Positions 8,357 to 17,965 are shown, numbered from the stretch's first letter. The stretch is 64,000 bases of DNA from Sulfolobales archaeon HS-7 (GCA_019704295.1 AP024596.1:1721369-1785368); one strand, 5' to 3'. Numbers and translations are program-made. The notes: generated by a model from the letters alone, not told the origin.

Positions 8357-10591
8357 ATGTTAGATGCGTCCATATTCAGTAGAGCAATGAGCGGTATGAA
8401 TGTTGACGATTTGAAGAAACTTCAAGCTGACACCGACGTACTCATTCTGGGAAGAGGGACTTCAATGACAGGGACTATCTTAGGAATAAAGGCTAAAAGA
8501 ACAGATATAGCGAAGGATAAACTTGATAATGGGAAATTAATAGAAAAAGATACCGAGAGAGATGGACTATACTATTACAGGGTAGCGGCTGGAGCTAAGT
8601 TCTCTGACGTTATATCAACGCTTTCGAGCGAAAATATGGTACCTGCTATCTTCCCTCTATATTTGGAGGGAACAGTTGGAGGGTTTGTAGCGACTAATGG
8701 TTCTGGATTCGGAAGTTACAGATATGGATTCGTCTCCTTTAAAAAGAAAACTGGAGAGCTAATTGATAATAACGTAGCTAAGATTGCCGCTGTACCTTAC
8801 ATGGAGCTAATTGAGACAGATTACGAGGTAGACATAGCTTGGTCGGGTCTTATAATACAGGATGCTGTAAAATATTATGTTCCCCAGGATCTTGCAGAAA
8901 AGGTAGGTATAAATGGTAAGCCGGTTAAAATTAGCGAAATAATCGCTATCATAAATTCAATGGTATCCCTTTCCTTCTCTCGTGAATATATACCAGTTAT
9001 CTTGAGAGGGGAAGTAGGGATTAAGGATAAAATTCCAAATTTTTTTACCCCAATAATAGGTTACGTGATAAAGTATAACTCTCCGGACGCCCAAAATGTA
9101 ATACTAGGTAAAGTTAAACAGTCAGAATTAGATGAATTATTCAAGTTCCTAAAAAAGGAAACCAAGATCCTGCCTTTTCCCTCCTTGACAACGTACACAG
9201 AAGTACACAAAAAAATTATGAATGATTATAAAGGAGTAAAAATACCGACGAAGTACGTAAGCATTAAGGACGCTTTCCTCGACGCAACAATGTGTATCAA
9301 CTGTGGAAAATGTATAGATACATGTAAGGCCTTTGAAGTGTCCCGAAATTTAGATAACTCTGCTGTAGGGAGATTGAATAGAGTATCAATAGGTGAGACG
9401 GATTTCCTACCATGCTTCGGTTGCACAAGATGCGAGGAAGTTTGCCCGGTGGGAATTAAGATATCTAGTATAACTGAAATACTACCTAGATTAAGTAAAG
9501 AGAGAAAAATAGAACCAATAGAAACTTCCCCTGCTACTCCCATGGCAAGGTCACTAGAGGCAAAAATTGACGAAAAATACAGAAATAGACCGCCTGTCTT
9601 ACTTTTCGTGGGCTGTACATCAAAGTATGACCCTGTAGGATTAGAAGGATTTCTACAGTTCCTACTTGATTACGGAGATGAACTAAAGGCTTCTCCTCGG
9701 GCAAGACTTATTGACGACATTTCATGTAGTTTCAACAAATACGTTGCAGGCGACGTTGAAGGGGCGAAAAATGAACTCATGAAAATTGTAGAGAAGAAGA
9801 AGATAAATAACGCTGAATCCGTATACTTTCTATGCCCAGAGGAAATGTACGTTTATCAAAACCTTATTGACAAAAACGTTAAGTTGGGATATGAACTACT
9901 TAAGGACAAAATATCAGTTAATATTCATAAGGGATGCTGGTTGAAGAAATTAGGTATTGTTAACAATTCTGACGAATGTGCTGGTAATTACTATACCGTT
10001 TATATGAATAATCTGGTCAAATCATACATTAGGGACACACCAGTTTGCCCTTTCGCCTCATGGAAAACTGGAAAACCGTCAGTTTACGCATTATTTAGGA
10101 AAAATATTTCTGAGGAAGTAAAAACCCAAGCTAAAGTAAATAAAGAATTAAATTTGAGCGAAATATTTTATTTAGCCATAAGAGAGGCTACCTTGAATTC
10201 AGCGGAATATATGGCCGATAAGTTAAATAATTGGAAATTAGGAGGCAGGAATTTTTACAAGAGTATTATAACACCTTATGTAAAAAAGGAGTTATATGTA
10301 GCCCTTGTAGGAAAGTTAAAGACTATTAAGGATGAATTAAAAGAACGGAGCATAGACGATCCTTATTTACAAGCAGAGATTGACAAAGCTGTCGATGAAA
10401 TAAAGGGAATGAGTTGGGAACCTTTGTTGATGGAAATTAGAAATAGAGTTATTAATTCAGCTAAACTCGACTATTTAAACAGGACAATTGCAGAATCGAA
10501 GGAGTTTCTAGACGTTCTTAGTGAAATAGCATCATCTATGATACAAAAAAATATAATTATAGATGCAATACGAACAGTATATTATTCATAA
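8357..10591 (+). CDS. FAD-binding and [4Fe-4S] oxidoreductase (GlcD-GlpC-like fusion)
   Basis: The N-terminal part (about 1-300) is an FAD-binding PCMH-type domain: ILGRGTSMTG, then VAAGAKFSDVIS and a glycine-rich GTVGGFVATNGSGFGSYRYG. Two ferredoxin-like cysteine clusters follow (CINCGKCIDTC near 313 and CFGCTRCEEVCPVG near 352), then a GlpC-like cysteine-containing region (VGCTSKYDP, DDISCSF). This layout fits D-2-hydroxyacid dehydrogenases such as glycolate or lactate dehydrogenase; the real substrate is unknown. A TTG precedes the ATG, but the GTATATAAGG box at 8331-8340 lies about 23 nt before ATG 8357, so that ATG is preferred. The gene appears monocistronic. Confidence 0.82.
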   Translation: MLDASIFSRAMSGMNVDDLKKLQADTDVLILGRGTSMTGTILGIKAKRTDIAKDKLDNGKLIEKDTERDGLYYYRVAAGAKFSDVISTLSSENMVPAIFPLYLEGTVGGFVATNGSGFGSYRYGFVSFKKKTGELIDNNVAKIAAVPYMELIETDYEVDIAWSGLIIQDAVKYYVPQDLAEKVGINGKPVKISEIIAIINSMVSLSFSREYIPVILRGEVGIKDKIPNFFTPIIGYVIKYNSPDAQNVILGKVKQSELDELFKFLKKETKILPFPSLTTYTEVHKKIMNDYKGVKIPTKYVSIKDAFLDATMCINCGKCIDTCKAFEVSRNLDNSAVGRLNRVSIGETDFLPCFGCTRCEEVCPVGIKISSITEILPRLSKERKIEPIETSPATPMARSLEAKIDEKYRNRPPVLLFVGCTSKYDPVGLEGFLQFLLDYGDELKASPRARLIDDISCSFNKYVAGDVEGAKNELMKIVEKKKINNAESVYFLCPEEMYVYQNLIDKNVKLGYELLKDKISVNIHKGCWLKKLGIVNNSDECAGNYYTVYMNNLVKSYIRDTPVCPFASWKTGKPSVYALFRKNISEEVKTQAKVNKELNLSEIFYLAIREATLNSAEYMADKLNNWKLGGRNFYKSIITPYVKKELYVALVGKLKTIKDELKERSIDDPYLQAEIDKAVDEIKGMSWEPLLMEIRNRVINSAKLDYLNRTIAESKEFLDVLSEIASSMIQKNIIIDAIRTVYYS

Positions 10592-10819
10592 CATTAACTA
10601 ATTTTCAGTAAGTACTAGTCTAAAGATTATAAGTTCAAGATATAAGAATAACACATGTTCCGGAGTTTAATGGTAGTATTGTCTATAGAGTATTACGAGA
10701 GGTTAAATGTCTTGCTAATATCTAGAACTAAAGGCCGGTTTAGCAACTCTACATTAATTATTAGACAGTTGTAAAGTTTCGGCTTAGTAAACACTCCCAT
10801 TGTTGACAGAAGGGGATTC

Positions 10820-11070
10820 GTCCCTCTCAGCTACCCCTTTACCTAAAGGACTCTACACTCTATGAGGGCCGTACCCCTGAAGTTAACGTTAGTATCCTAG
10901 ATAGGACCGCTCATATGGGCAGAGGCATTCCACATGGATCTTAGCTTAGACCTCACGAAATAGCTTTCTCCGTGGATGACTACCGTTTATATTCTGGGCG
11001 CTAAGCGATAGTCAAACTTATAAAAAGGGACTATTCGCCCTTGCAGGTCTTCCTCCCCTTTGAATTTCCA
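10820..11070 (-). mobile_element. internally deleted IS200/IS605 relic (tnpB 3' end plus left end)
   Basis: On the minus strand the segment starts with a subterminal hairpin (AAAGGG 11024-11029 pairing with CCCTTT 11056-11061). It ends with a decayed copy of the tnpB C-terminal coding region, whose translation near 10880 gives TLTSGVRPS. The same order and related sequence recur at 50069-50375. The catalytic part of tnpB is missing, so this is a non-autonomous or decayed derivative. Confidence 0.55.
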
Positions 11071-11249
11071 AATGAAGATAAAGGGACTAAGATACACCGA
11101 ATCACTTAGTTACGCCGAGATCCACTAGATCAAACCTGTTCGATAAGCTGAACATATATAACAAGGAACCCATGAGGAGCGTAATAATAGTAAACCAAAT
11201 CTTTCCTTTCGTCTACTGAACCAGAAGATGTTCGTTCCCTAATTCAGGG

Positions 11250-11400
11250 AGATTCAGGTATACATCGCGAATTGTAATTATTGCATGTAAAGATTAAATA
11301 AAGGAAATTGTTAAGTGCGAATCTCTACCTAGTCCATACGATTGGATTTAATTAAATTCATTCTATGTCTCTAAATAAACCGAATTCGCAATTAACACAT
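11250..11400 (+). repeat. dispersed repeat family 1, copy B
   Basis: Inverted copy of 4376-4525, with strong matches over most of 150 bp, including GATTAAATAAAGGAAATTGTTA and CCATACGAT. It is weakly similar to 27850-27985 in the same orientation. No coding content. Confidence 0.6.
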
Positions 11401-11442
11401 GAACAGTCAGTAATCCATGCGAATGATCATCCACTACGATTA

Positions 11443-11466
11443 AAGTGAGAAAAATCACTTTTTTTA
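11443..11466 (+). terminator. hairpin followed by T-run
   Basis: GTGA pairs with TCAC around a GAAAAA loop and is followed directly by seven T. It has the form of an intrinsic terminator for rightward transcripts, although no intact rightward gene lies close upstream. Termination in archaea relies mainly on T-runs, so its function is uncertain. Confidence 0.3.
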
Positions 11467-11533
11467 AAAATATGTAGAGAATATTAGCCCCAGGATGTTT
11501 TCGCAGTCTTAAGCTCGTTGACGAATAGCTAAT

Positions 11534-12046
11534 TTACGCCGTCCTTCTTACGGAGCTAACTATTATTTTCCTTGCCTCTTCCACATCACCCCATCCGGAT
11601 ATTTTAACCCATTTGTTAGGTTCAAGTTCCTTATAATGTTCGAAGAAGTGTACTATCTTATTCTTTACATGTTCATTTATATCCTTAACGTCCTTTATGG
11701 ATGAAAAGCTAGGATCTATTTTATCCTTGGGAACGGCTATTATCTTCTCATCGTTTCCCTCTTCATCTTGCATTTTCATAACGCCTACAGGCCTGGCCTC
11801 CACAACTGTTCCTGGTAAAAACGGAACGTTAGCTATTATCAATACATCTAAGGGATCTCCGTCGTCAGCCATAGTTCCCGGTATAAAACCATAGTTAAAC
11901 GGATAAACCATCGACGTATAGAGAACCCTATCTACTTTAATTACTCCTTGTTCTTCATCGTATTCATACTTTACATTCGAACCCATCGGAATTTCAACAA
12001 GCACATTCACAAGTTCTGGGGTTTTATTCCCTGGACTAAGTTTCAT
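11534..12046 (-). CDS. ppa: inorganic pyrophosphatase (family I, soluble)
   Basis: The enzyme hydrolyses pyrophosphate to two phosphates in the cytoplasm and pulls biosynthetic reactions forward. The 170-residue length matches the archaeal family I hexameric enzymes. The metal-binding signature [10 protein letters not shown] occupies residues 61-70, with catalytic aspartates at 61, 64 and 67; the [11 protein letters not shown] motif (48-58) and the VPKDKIDP segment are also present. It is the last gene of the moaDE-thiDN-HD-ppa array, 9 nt after the HD gene stop. Both neighbours in thiamine synthesis and nucleotide turnover produce or affect phosphate compounds, so a housekeeping role in the operon is sensible. 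Confidence 0.97.
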   Translation of the reverse strand: MKLSPGNKTPELVNVLVEIPMGSNVKYEYDEEQGVIKVDRVLYTSMVYPFNYGFIPGTMADDGDPLDVLIIANVPFLPGTVVEARPVGVMKMQDEEGNDEKIIAVPKDKIDPSFSSIKDVKDINEHVKNKIVHFFEHYKELEPNKWVKISGWGDVEEARKIIVSSVRRTA

Positions 12047-12055
12047 AGAGATGCA

Positions 12056-12592
12056 TTACAAGTTTAAGTTATAAGTTTTTAGGAGTTCCAACACAGAATC
12101 CCTTGCAAAAGAATAATCTCTGTCAAGATAATCTTTAAGTTGTTTCATATATGTTTCCTTTATTTCGGAGGTATCAGGGGCAATCTTCTCGTATCTTATA
12201 GCTTGGATAATTGAAGAAATAATATCACCTAATTTCGCTAGTTTCGCCTCATAGGTACTCCTCTCTTTTAATTCCTTAGCATATTCCTTTGGTACTCCTA
12301 GCCCAAGCAGCGCCTCAAATTCGACGTTGTCTTTCTCTTGAATTCTTTCTGATGCCCACTTCGGAATATCCCCTAGAAGAACCTCCCCCACATCATGGAG
12401 TAAGGCCAAAGTCGACGCCCTATCACAATTTACATTGATATCCTTAAGTGAGATGCATATATTTAGAGTTAATATAGCGGCCTCAAAACTATGTTCGGCT
12501 ACTGTCTCCCCTAACGCAGGGGGAACTCCCCTTTGCATCCATCCGGTTCGAATTAGATTCTTAGTACCCGCTGTAATTCTCTCAATATTCAA
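12056..12592 (-). CDS. HD-domain phosphohydrolase, YfbR/HDDC2-like (probable 5'-deoxynucleotidase)
   Basis: This is a metal-dependent phosphohydrolase of the HD superfamily. The HD ligands are visible: H34 in EHSFEAA, H66-D67 in LLHDVGE, E70, and D75 in GDIPKW. The spacing and the conserved RTGW...RGVP N-terminus match the YfbR/HDDC2 group, whose known members dephosphorylate deoxynucleoside 5'-monophosphates. The 178-residue length is typical. Its ATG at 12592 overlaps the stop of thiDN (ATGA), so the genes are coupled. The substrate preference is inferred from the family, not from this sequence. Confidence 0.85.
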   Translation of the reverse strand: MNIERITAGTKNLIRTGWMQRGVPPALGETVAEHSFEAAILTLNICISLKDINVNCDRASTLALLHDVGEVLLGDIPKWASERIQEKDNVEFEALLGLGVPKEYAKELKERSTYEAKLAKLGDIISSIIQAIRYEKIAPDTSEIKETYMKQLKDYLDRDYSFARDSVLELLKTYNLNL

Positions 12593-13920
12593 ATCATTTC
12601 CACCACGCTGTTCAATGTTTTTAAAAATTTATCCACATCCCTTTCCCAAAATCTAATCATAGCTTCTTTACCTTTCATACCCCTATCAAATATAACGTTA
12701 CTTAAGCTCTGCGAATTGGCGACTATTTTCCCTATCCACGCCATAGTCCCCCCCTCCGGACCAGAGGGCTCTTCCTCCCTGTTAATTTCAAGGGGAACGT
12801 AACCCAATTTCCTAAACGCTTCGAGAATTCCTTCATCAAACCTTATGTTCATCAAAATCACAGCGTTAATCCCATTTCCTATTAAGGAATGAAGTAGTCT
12901 TGCAGTATGGGTAGTCCTGCAGAATACAGGTGGATTATTTACTTTTACCTGATCGTCTCCATACTTGGTTATTCTCCCTTTAAACGTAGCAATATCACAA
13001 AGGTCTATTACGTATCTCGGGTCGGATGCGTGAGCAATATTCGATTGAACCTCAGGTATTAGTTTATAAAAACCTCGCTTATTCGCAACGAAGTTATCAA
13101 TTTCTAACATATTAACATAAGTTTTCCAACGGGCTCTCTCTCTATGTAGGTGAGCTAAAGGCTGGAATACGCTGTTGCCTAGGCCAGGAGTTTTACTAAA
13201 TTCTATTCCTATCTCCATTAACTCTATTGACTTTCTTAACCCGTCCTTCACACTGTAACCTTGAGCTAGAAAGCCTGCCAGATATGACGCTAAAGCAGAA
13301 CCTGTTCCGTGTACGGTGTTCCTAATGCTCCTTTTATGGCGGAACTCCACTACCTCTTCCTCCGTAAACAGTATATCTACGACCTCATTTAGTGGAAGAT
13401 GTCCTCCTTTTATTATAATATTTCTTACGTTGAAGACATCGTAAATTTTCCTTGCCGCGACCTTCATTGTATCTACATCAGTTATCCTTACTCCTGTTAA
13501 TTTTTCTGCCTCAGGAACGTTTGGAGTAATGGCTAGCGAGTCCTTTACTATATACTTCGTATATTCATCGAAATCCTTTATCAGGGTCGTCCCATCCTTA
13601 GCAATTATTACAGGGTCTACTACGAATTTCTTATCAGTGAGGAGTTGTCTCACGATCCTTGCTTGCCCACCCGTGTAAATCATTCCAGTTTTCGCATAGG
13701 GAAAGTCGAAATCCTCCTTAAGCACCTCTATTTGCTTGGCTAAAACCTCTTCGGGAATAGGGAATATTCCCCTAATCCCTAAGGAATTTTGGAAAGTTAT
13801 TGCAGTCTGTACTCCTATCCCATGTACACCTATGGATTCCAGCGTTTTAAGGTCAGACTCTACTCCTGCTCCATTACCTGTGTCAAACCCCCCTATTGTT
13901 AATACTACGTCTTTATCCAT
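12589..13920 (-). CDS. thiDN: bifunctional HMP/HMP-P kinase and thiamine-phosphate synthase (ThiD-ThiN)
   Basis: The N-terminal 250 residues are a ThiD ribokinase-fold kinase that phosphorylates hydroxymethylpyrimidine. They show the substrate motif [15 protein letters not shown] near residues 13-27 and the anion-hole motif [13 protein letters not shown]. Residues about 265-443 form ThiN ([21 protein letters not shown]), the archaeal enzyme that joins HMP-PP to thiazole phosphate. The 443-residue fusion is common in archaea. The gene overlaps its upstream neighbour moaDE by 8 bp and the downstream HD gene by 4 bp. The variant GFDTGN replaces the usual GSDSGG of bacterial ThiD. Confidence 0.95.
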   Translation of the reverse strand: MDKDVVLTIGGFDTGNGAGVESDLKTLESIGVHGIGVQTAITFQNSLGIRGIFPIPEEVLAKQIEVLKEDFDFPYAKTGMIYTGGQARIVRQLLTDKKFVVDPVIIAKDGTTLIKDFDEYTKYIVKDSLAITPNVPEAEKLTGVRITDVDTMKVAARKIYDVFNVRNIIIKGGHLPLNEVVDILFTEEEVVEFRHKRSIRNTVHGTGSALASYLAGFLAQGYSVKDGLRKSIELMEIGIEFSKTPGLGNSVFQPLAHLHRERARWKTYVNMLEIDNFVANKRGFYKLIPEVQSNIAHASDPRYVIDLCDIATFKGRITKYGDDQVKVNNPPVFCRTTHTARLLHSLIGNGINAVILMNIRFDEGILEAFRKLGYVPLEINREEEPSGPEGGTMAWIGKIVANSQSLSNVIFDRGMKGKEAMIRFWERDVDKFLKTLNSVVEMI

Positions 13921-14605
13921 TCTTCTTTACCCTCGTGTTTCCCGCAACTACCCAAAACTCTCCGTCATCCCTACGCTCTAATTTCCAAATTCCAGTAGTA
14001 TGCTTTACTAATTCCAAAGCCTCCTCAACTGCTCTTATTGCGTCCTTTCTCCCCCTCCCCAAGGCCATTATCAGAATAACGTCATCGCCAGGATGGATAT
14101 CTCCAATTACATGAACGATCTTCAGTTTTAATAGGTCGCGGTATTTACTTTCTATTTCGCGCCTTATCTCCTCCAATCTTTTTCTAGTGTAGTCCTCATA
14201 GACCTCATATGATAACGAGGAAACCTTATGCCCTTCTACAATACCCTTCACGAAACCGAGGTAAATAACTAACGAACCTGCCTCCTCGGGAGCTTCCTTT
14301 CTAAATTGGGCAATTTCGTTTAAGAGATCCAATCGTTTTCCAATGAGCAACTCGCCCCCCGAAGGAGGGGGGAGGAATGCAACCTCTGCTCCGTCAGTTA
14401 AATTATTATCTATTTTTCCATTGACAAGGATCGAGATTCTTATCGAACCTATGCCATACTTTATTATATTGTAGAACTTTTCTCCATATTCCTTAGATAA
14501 CTCTTTCACCAAACAATCTACATCGTTACATGACGTCTCGATATCCTCTTCCGCTCTTCCTGTAAGATCTCTTAGAAGTGCGAAATATCTTATATGTAGT
14601 TTCAT
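13913..14605 (-). CDS. moaDE: MoaD-MoaE fusion (molybdopterin synthase)
   Basis: Molybdopterin synthase converts cyclic pyranopterin monophosphate to molybdopterin using a thiocarboxylate on the MoaD C-terminus. Residues 1-84 are a MoaD-like ubiquitin fold ending PPPSGG, with the key diglycine at 83-84. Residues about 88-230 are MoaE, with [19 protein letters not shown], the [16 protein letters not shown] strand ([14 protein letters not shown]) and the catalytic-lysine region [10 protein letters not shown]. The diglycine is internal, so cleavage after Gly84 or another sulfur route is needed. The gene heads the operon moaDE-thiDN-HD-ppa and starts at ATG 14605. Confidence 0.93.
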   Translation of the reverse strand: MKLHIRYFALLRDLTGRAEEDIETSCNDVDCLVKELSKEYGEKFYNIIKYGIGSIRISILVNGKIDNNLTDGAEVAFLPPPSGGELLIGKRLDLLNEIAQFRKEAPEEAGSLVIYLGFVKGIVEGHKVSSLSYEVYEDYTRKRLEEIRREIESKYRDLLKLKIVHVIGDIHPGDDVILIMALGRGRKDAIRAVEEALELVKHTTGIWKLERRDDGEFWVVAGNTRVKKNG

Positions 14606-15228
14606 AAATCTAAACTAGGTTATGTAAATATTATTTTTACACGTTTTGAGGCGGGCTAAGATGTTCTGATCACTGCTACCCGACGACGCTAGTAATTCCT
14701 TAATTAAATGTTACGCCAACATTCACTATAGTTTTACGCGAGAGTAAATGCGCAAAAAAGCTAACTCATCAGCATAACTCCTAATGGTACGTAGTGACAA
14801 AAGCTTGTATTCCATCGCTTAGTAAGATTATTACTAAACGTTATGACAGTACACCAGACATTCTTAGATTATGTGAACTAGCCCCACCGACAGACTTCCT
14901 GATTCACAACTACGTCTTGCTGGTCGTAGAGGGCCCCACAGGCTCTGAGGGTCGTACCGACCACGAGGTGAGCTTAACACCGATGTATTACACCACTGAT
15001 GGGAGCAGAGGCGAACGGCGTAGACGCTTTCTTATGCGTCTCGGTAACGCTTACTCCTTCGCGAATATCACTGAGCTGAGTGCGTCCCTTTTCACATCTA
15101 ACATTAATTGTAAAGGAGACTATGCATCCCTAATCGGTCTACCCATTACCACTATTAAGATAAAATTGTAATAAGGTGGCTATATATTATCATAATCTAA
15201 ATCCACGTTATAAAATTGGGCAAGCTTC
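14606..15228. other. gene-free region with IS605 relic
   Basis: No intact gene. The 125-codon plus-strand reading frame at 14794-15171 is antisense to a decayed tnpB 3' end (about 14920-15085) and is not considered a gene. The left part (14606-14790) holds nothing recognisable. Confidence 0.5.
14920..15085 (-). mobile_element. tnpB C-terminal relic (IS200/IS605)
   Basis: Minus-strand translation gives GVSVTETHKKA and, further on in another frame, KLTSWSVRPSEPVGP. These parallel the EVSVTKTPKRG and TLTSGIRPLVPAE segments of the remnant at 50069-50317. The frames are broken by stops and shifts. No left-end hairpin was found here. Confidence 0.45.
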
Positions 15229-15930
15229 CTACTCATCGTTATCTTTTCCGATAACTGCTGTGACTAAGGCGTCTTCTTGAGGAACTCCTATGAATTTCGG
15301 GGTTCCATTAACAGCCACAGTAGGGACTGACATAACCTGATATTTATCTGCTATATCTGGATTTTCGTAGGCCTCCACTACTTCTGAGTGAATTAACGGC
15401 TTATTGTTTCGGTAAGCCTCGTAAGCGACCATATGCGCAGTGAGGGCAGCGTATGGACAGTACGGGCACGAGGGGGTCACTATCGTTTCTATTTTAGCCT
15501 CCCTATCAAGGGTTTTCAGTGTCTCAACAGTCTCAGGACTCAGACCGCTATCTCTTTGTGACAATCTTATAATTGTTTCAATAAGTGCTCTAATCTCCTC
15601 TCCTATAGGTGCTCCAGTCCATCTTAAGTAACCGTCGAGAAAAGCGACTGTAGGAACTCTTTCAACATTAAATTTCTTGAAGACCTCCTGTGACGCGGGA
15701 TCCTCTTTATCCACTACCTTAACCCTCAACAGGTATCCTTGATCTATCTTTGGGGAACTATCCTTTACGTACTCCATAAGTTTAACTGTCAAATCACAGT
15801 ATCTACACTCCCTGTTCTTACTGTCCGTAAAAACGTAAACCTCTACCTGTTCCTTCATATCCTTGAGCGCTTCAACGAGAGCGTTTTTCATTTCCTCGTT
15901 GAATAACTCTGAATATTCCTCCTCTGACAT
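15229..15930 (-). CDS. protein disulfide oxidoreductase, double thioredoxin fold (PDO)
   Basis: This cytosolic redox protein forms, breaks or isomerises disulfides, which are abundant in Sulfolobales proteins. Two thioredoxin-like units are visible: the N-unit with CRYC (42-45) and cis-proline motif VPTV (92-95), and the C-unit with CPYC (155-158) and VPTV again. The 233 residues match archaeal PDO. A GTG at 15939 could extend it by three codons, but the GGTG Shine-Dalgarno directly before that point is well spaced for the ATG at 15930, which is chosen. It is 54 bp downstream of moeA. Electrons probably come from the thioredoxin reductase at 30841. Confidence 0.93.
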   Translation of the reverse strand: MSEEEYSELFNEEMKNALVEALKDMKEQVEVYVFTDSKNRECRYCDLTVKLMEYVKDSSPKIDQGYLLRVKVVDKEDPASQEVFKKFNVERVPTVAFLDGYLRWTGAPIGEEIRALIETIIRLSQRDSGLSPETVETLKTLDREAKIETIVTPSCPYCPYAALTAHMVAYEAYRNNKPLIHSEVVEAYENPDIADKYQVMSVPTVAVNGTPKFIGVPQEDALVTAVIGKDNDE

Positions 15931-15984
15931 AATTAGCACCTAATTTTTCTCTACTTTTCTATATTTAAGTTTTGTTACTAATAA

Positions 15985-17601
15985 CTATAAATTCCTCCTT
16001 ACTCCGACTTTACCTTTCAGCTCGCTTTCATTTATTACAACGTATATTGTCTCCTCTCCCACTTCCTCTCCTTTAATCCCGAATGTGGATGGCAAGTAAA
16101 CTGTTTTGTCTTCGGATAGGGAGAGAGCTGCTGATGGACTCTTTACCTTGATACTCGGCGAGTCAACGAATTTTGAAATTCCTACTCCATCAATATAACC
16201 AACGCTTTCTCCAGAACCTACTCTTACAATTTTTCTTTTAATTTCAAAGTCAAATTCCTTAGGTTCACATATTTCCGAACTTATTATTAATACGTCTCCC
16301 ACCCCTCTTTTCATTGCCTCGCATGCCACACTACTTCCGGCGTAAAGTATTCTGGATATACCTGAGAAACTTAAAGAAGGTTCTTCCTCTCCTATCACGG
16401 TATAACCTGAAAAGGTGTTAATTAGCTTCACTGAAACCGGTTCGTTTACATTAACGCTTTCTCCACGCCTTAAATGAACGTAGCCATCAGAGAGAGTAAA
16501 TGCGCCTATCATATAACTATCAAAAGGGGGTAAGTAAGCATAAACTTGACTTTTGCCTCGTAGGAGAATCGCTGGGAGAAACGCGTCTCTTCTTCTATCT
16601 CCTTTAATTTCATTTAAACTGTTTGCAATGATCTCCCTTCTCTCAGTGAAGTCTAAAATCGATTTAACTAACTCCTCGAATACAATTGTAGCTGAAACAG
16701 GATTCCCAGGCAATCCAACTACTACCTTATCGTTAATAAGAGAGGCTATTGTTGGTTTCCCTGGTTTAATATCTATCCCGTAGAAAATTATTGTCCCTTT
16801 TTCAATTAATATTTTATTGACGTAATCCCTCTCACCTGCACTCGTACCTCCTACAGTTATGATTAGGTCAGAATCGTTTAACGCGGTCAGAATTTCTTTC
16901 TCCACTTTTTCCCTAACATCGGTTACGTAGACCCTTCTAATTACAGTAGATCCCATTTCCTTAAAAGCTGCCTGCAGGAAATAGCCGTTAGAATCGAAAA
17001 TTTTAGGTGCAAAATAACTGTTCACCCCTGGTTCAATTATCTCATTTCCAGTAATAATTATACTAACAGACATTGGTTTGTACACTCGAACCTTGGAAAT
17101 TCCCTGAGAAGCTAGAAGAGACACCTTATAAGCCGAGATCCTTTCTCCCTTGCCTAATATCATTGTACTTTTTGATATGTCGCTCCCTATTATAGCGACG
17201 TTATCCCATGGATTTACTTTCCTCCCTACCAACAAATGGTTTTCTCTCCTAGATGTGTCTTCAACTTTAACTACTGCATTTGCTCCATGTGGTAGGATGG
17301 ATCCGGTATCGACCTCCACCGCCTGCCTTCCCTCTACCTTTACTTCTTTCGCTTCACCAATCTCTACTTTGTCGATTACCGCGAAGTCGCCAGGACTCAA
17401 TTCCGACTTAATTGCGTATCCATCTACCGTAGACCTAGAGAATGGCGGTAAGTTAATATTGGCATATACCTCCTCCGCAGATATGAAATTAAGTGAATCT
17501 AATAGGTTTACTTCAACAACTTGCCGTCTAATTAACTTGGATAATCTCTCTCTAGCCTCATCAAGGGTTATAAGTTCCTCGTCGTTAAGAGTAATCCTCA
17601 T
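15985..17601 (-). CDS. moeA: MoeA molybdopterin molybdenumtransferase with C-terminal extension
   Basis: MoeA inserts molybdate or tungstate into adenylylated molybdopterin, the last step of cofactor synthesis. Residues about 1-400 show the standard MoeA order: N-terminal VDGYAIKSE, an MPT-binding core with TVGGTSAGERDYV, and PGKPTIA...GLPGNPVSA. The protein is 538 residues, longer than the usual 400. The extra C-terminus (about 410-538, with YAGSSVACEAMKRGVGDVLI) resembles the periplasmic-binding-protein-like domain fused to MoeA in many archaea, here apparently shortened. It lies in an array with ssb and the PqqD-like gene, 31 bp downstream of the latter. moaDE is just beyond the next gene. 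Confidence 0.93.
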   Translation of the reverse strand: MRITLNDEELITLDEARERLSKLIRRQVVEVNLLDSLNFISAEEVYANINLPPFSRSTVDGYAIKSELSPGDFAVIDKVEIGEAKEVKVEGRQAVEVDTGSILPHGANAVVKVEDTSRRENHLLVGRKVNPWDNVAIIGSDISKSTMILGKGERISAYKVSLLASQGISKVRVYKPMSVSIIITGNEIIEPGVNSYFAPKIFDSNGYFLQAAFKEMGSTVIRRVYVTDVREKVEKEILTALNDSDLIITVGGTSAGERDYVNKILIEKGTIIFYGIDIKPGKPTIASLINDKVVVGLPGNPVSATIVFEELVKSILDFTERREIIANSLNEIKGDRRRDAFLPAILLRGKSQVYAYLPPFDSYMIGAFTLSDGYVHLRRGESVNVNEPVSVKLINTFSGYTVIGEEEPSLSFSGISRILYAGSSVACEAMKRGVGDVLIISSEICEPKEFDFEIKRKIVRVGSGESVGYIDGVGISKFVDSPSIKVKSPSAALSLSEDKTVYLPSTFGIKGEEVGEETIYVVINESELKGKVGVRRNL

Positions 17602-17632
17602 AAAAAAATGAAAGAATCTAAAACTATTAACT

Positions 17633-17965
17633 TTACGCGTTAAGCGCTATTAAGGATGCCTTTAACAGTTCCCCTAAAATAACCATGATCGAGTTTATTA
17701 CCTTATCCTCGTCTATTTGCTCTCCCACCGATTCCGCCTTTACTTCGCTAACTATTTCATTTGCTATATCCGAAACCGTCCTTTTTCCATCACACATATT
17801 CCACACGTAGAATGCCACAGGAGCTACCTCATAAGTTCTTTCCTCATCCAACTTGATATAAAAACCCTCCTCGCTTTCGTCTTGTCCAACTGCTTCTCCT
17901 CTCTTCAGAGGTGTAACGTTTCTCATTTCTTCAAAGTTTAACGAATTATTCTCATTACTGGTCAT
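17633..17965 (-). CDS. PqqD-like small protein
   Basis: A 110-residue protein whose core (about 45-105) fits the PqqD/RRE winged-helix fold: VAFYVWNMCDGKRTVSDIA closely follows the W-x-LCDG-RTV-EIA pattern of that family. PqqD binds precursor peptides in PQQ synthesis, and related domains occur in RiPP systems. No pqq genes, radical SAM gene or precursor peptide is nearby, so the partner is unknown. Its ATG overlaps the stop of ssb by 4 bp (ATGA), tying its expression to the single-stranded DNA-binding protein. The family call rests on the one motif and the predicted fold. Confidence 0.65.
   Translation of the reverse strand: MTSNENNSLNFEEMRNVTPLKRGEAVGQDESEEGFYIKLDEERTYEVAPVAFYVWNMCDGKRTVSDIANEIVSEVKAESVGEQIDEDKVINSIMVILGELLKASLIALNA

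Larger units (their letters stand above)
10592..11533. other. gene-free region containing an IS605 relic and a dispersed repeat
   Basis: This 940-bp gap has no intact gene. It contains a minus-strand IS200/IS605 remnant (about 10820-11070), a copy of dispersed repeat family 1 (about 11250-11400) and a hairpin followed by a T-run (11443-11466). Confidence 0.6.

Noticed and set aside
14794..15171. 125-codon plus-strand open reading frame
   Set aside because: It is antisense to the decayed tnpB 3' end, has no Shine-Dalgarno or TATA box in place and reads as low-quality protein.
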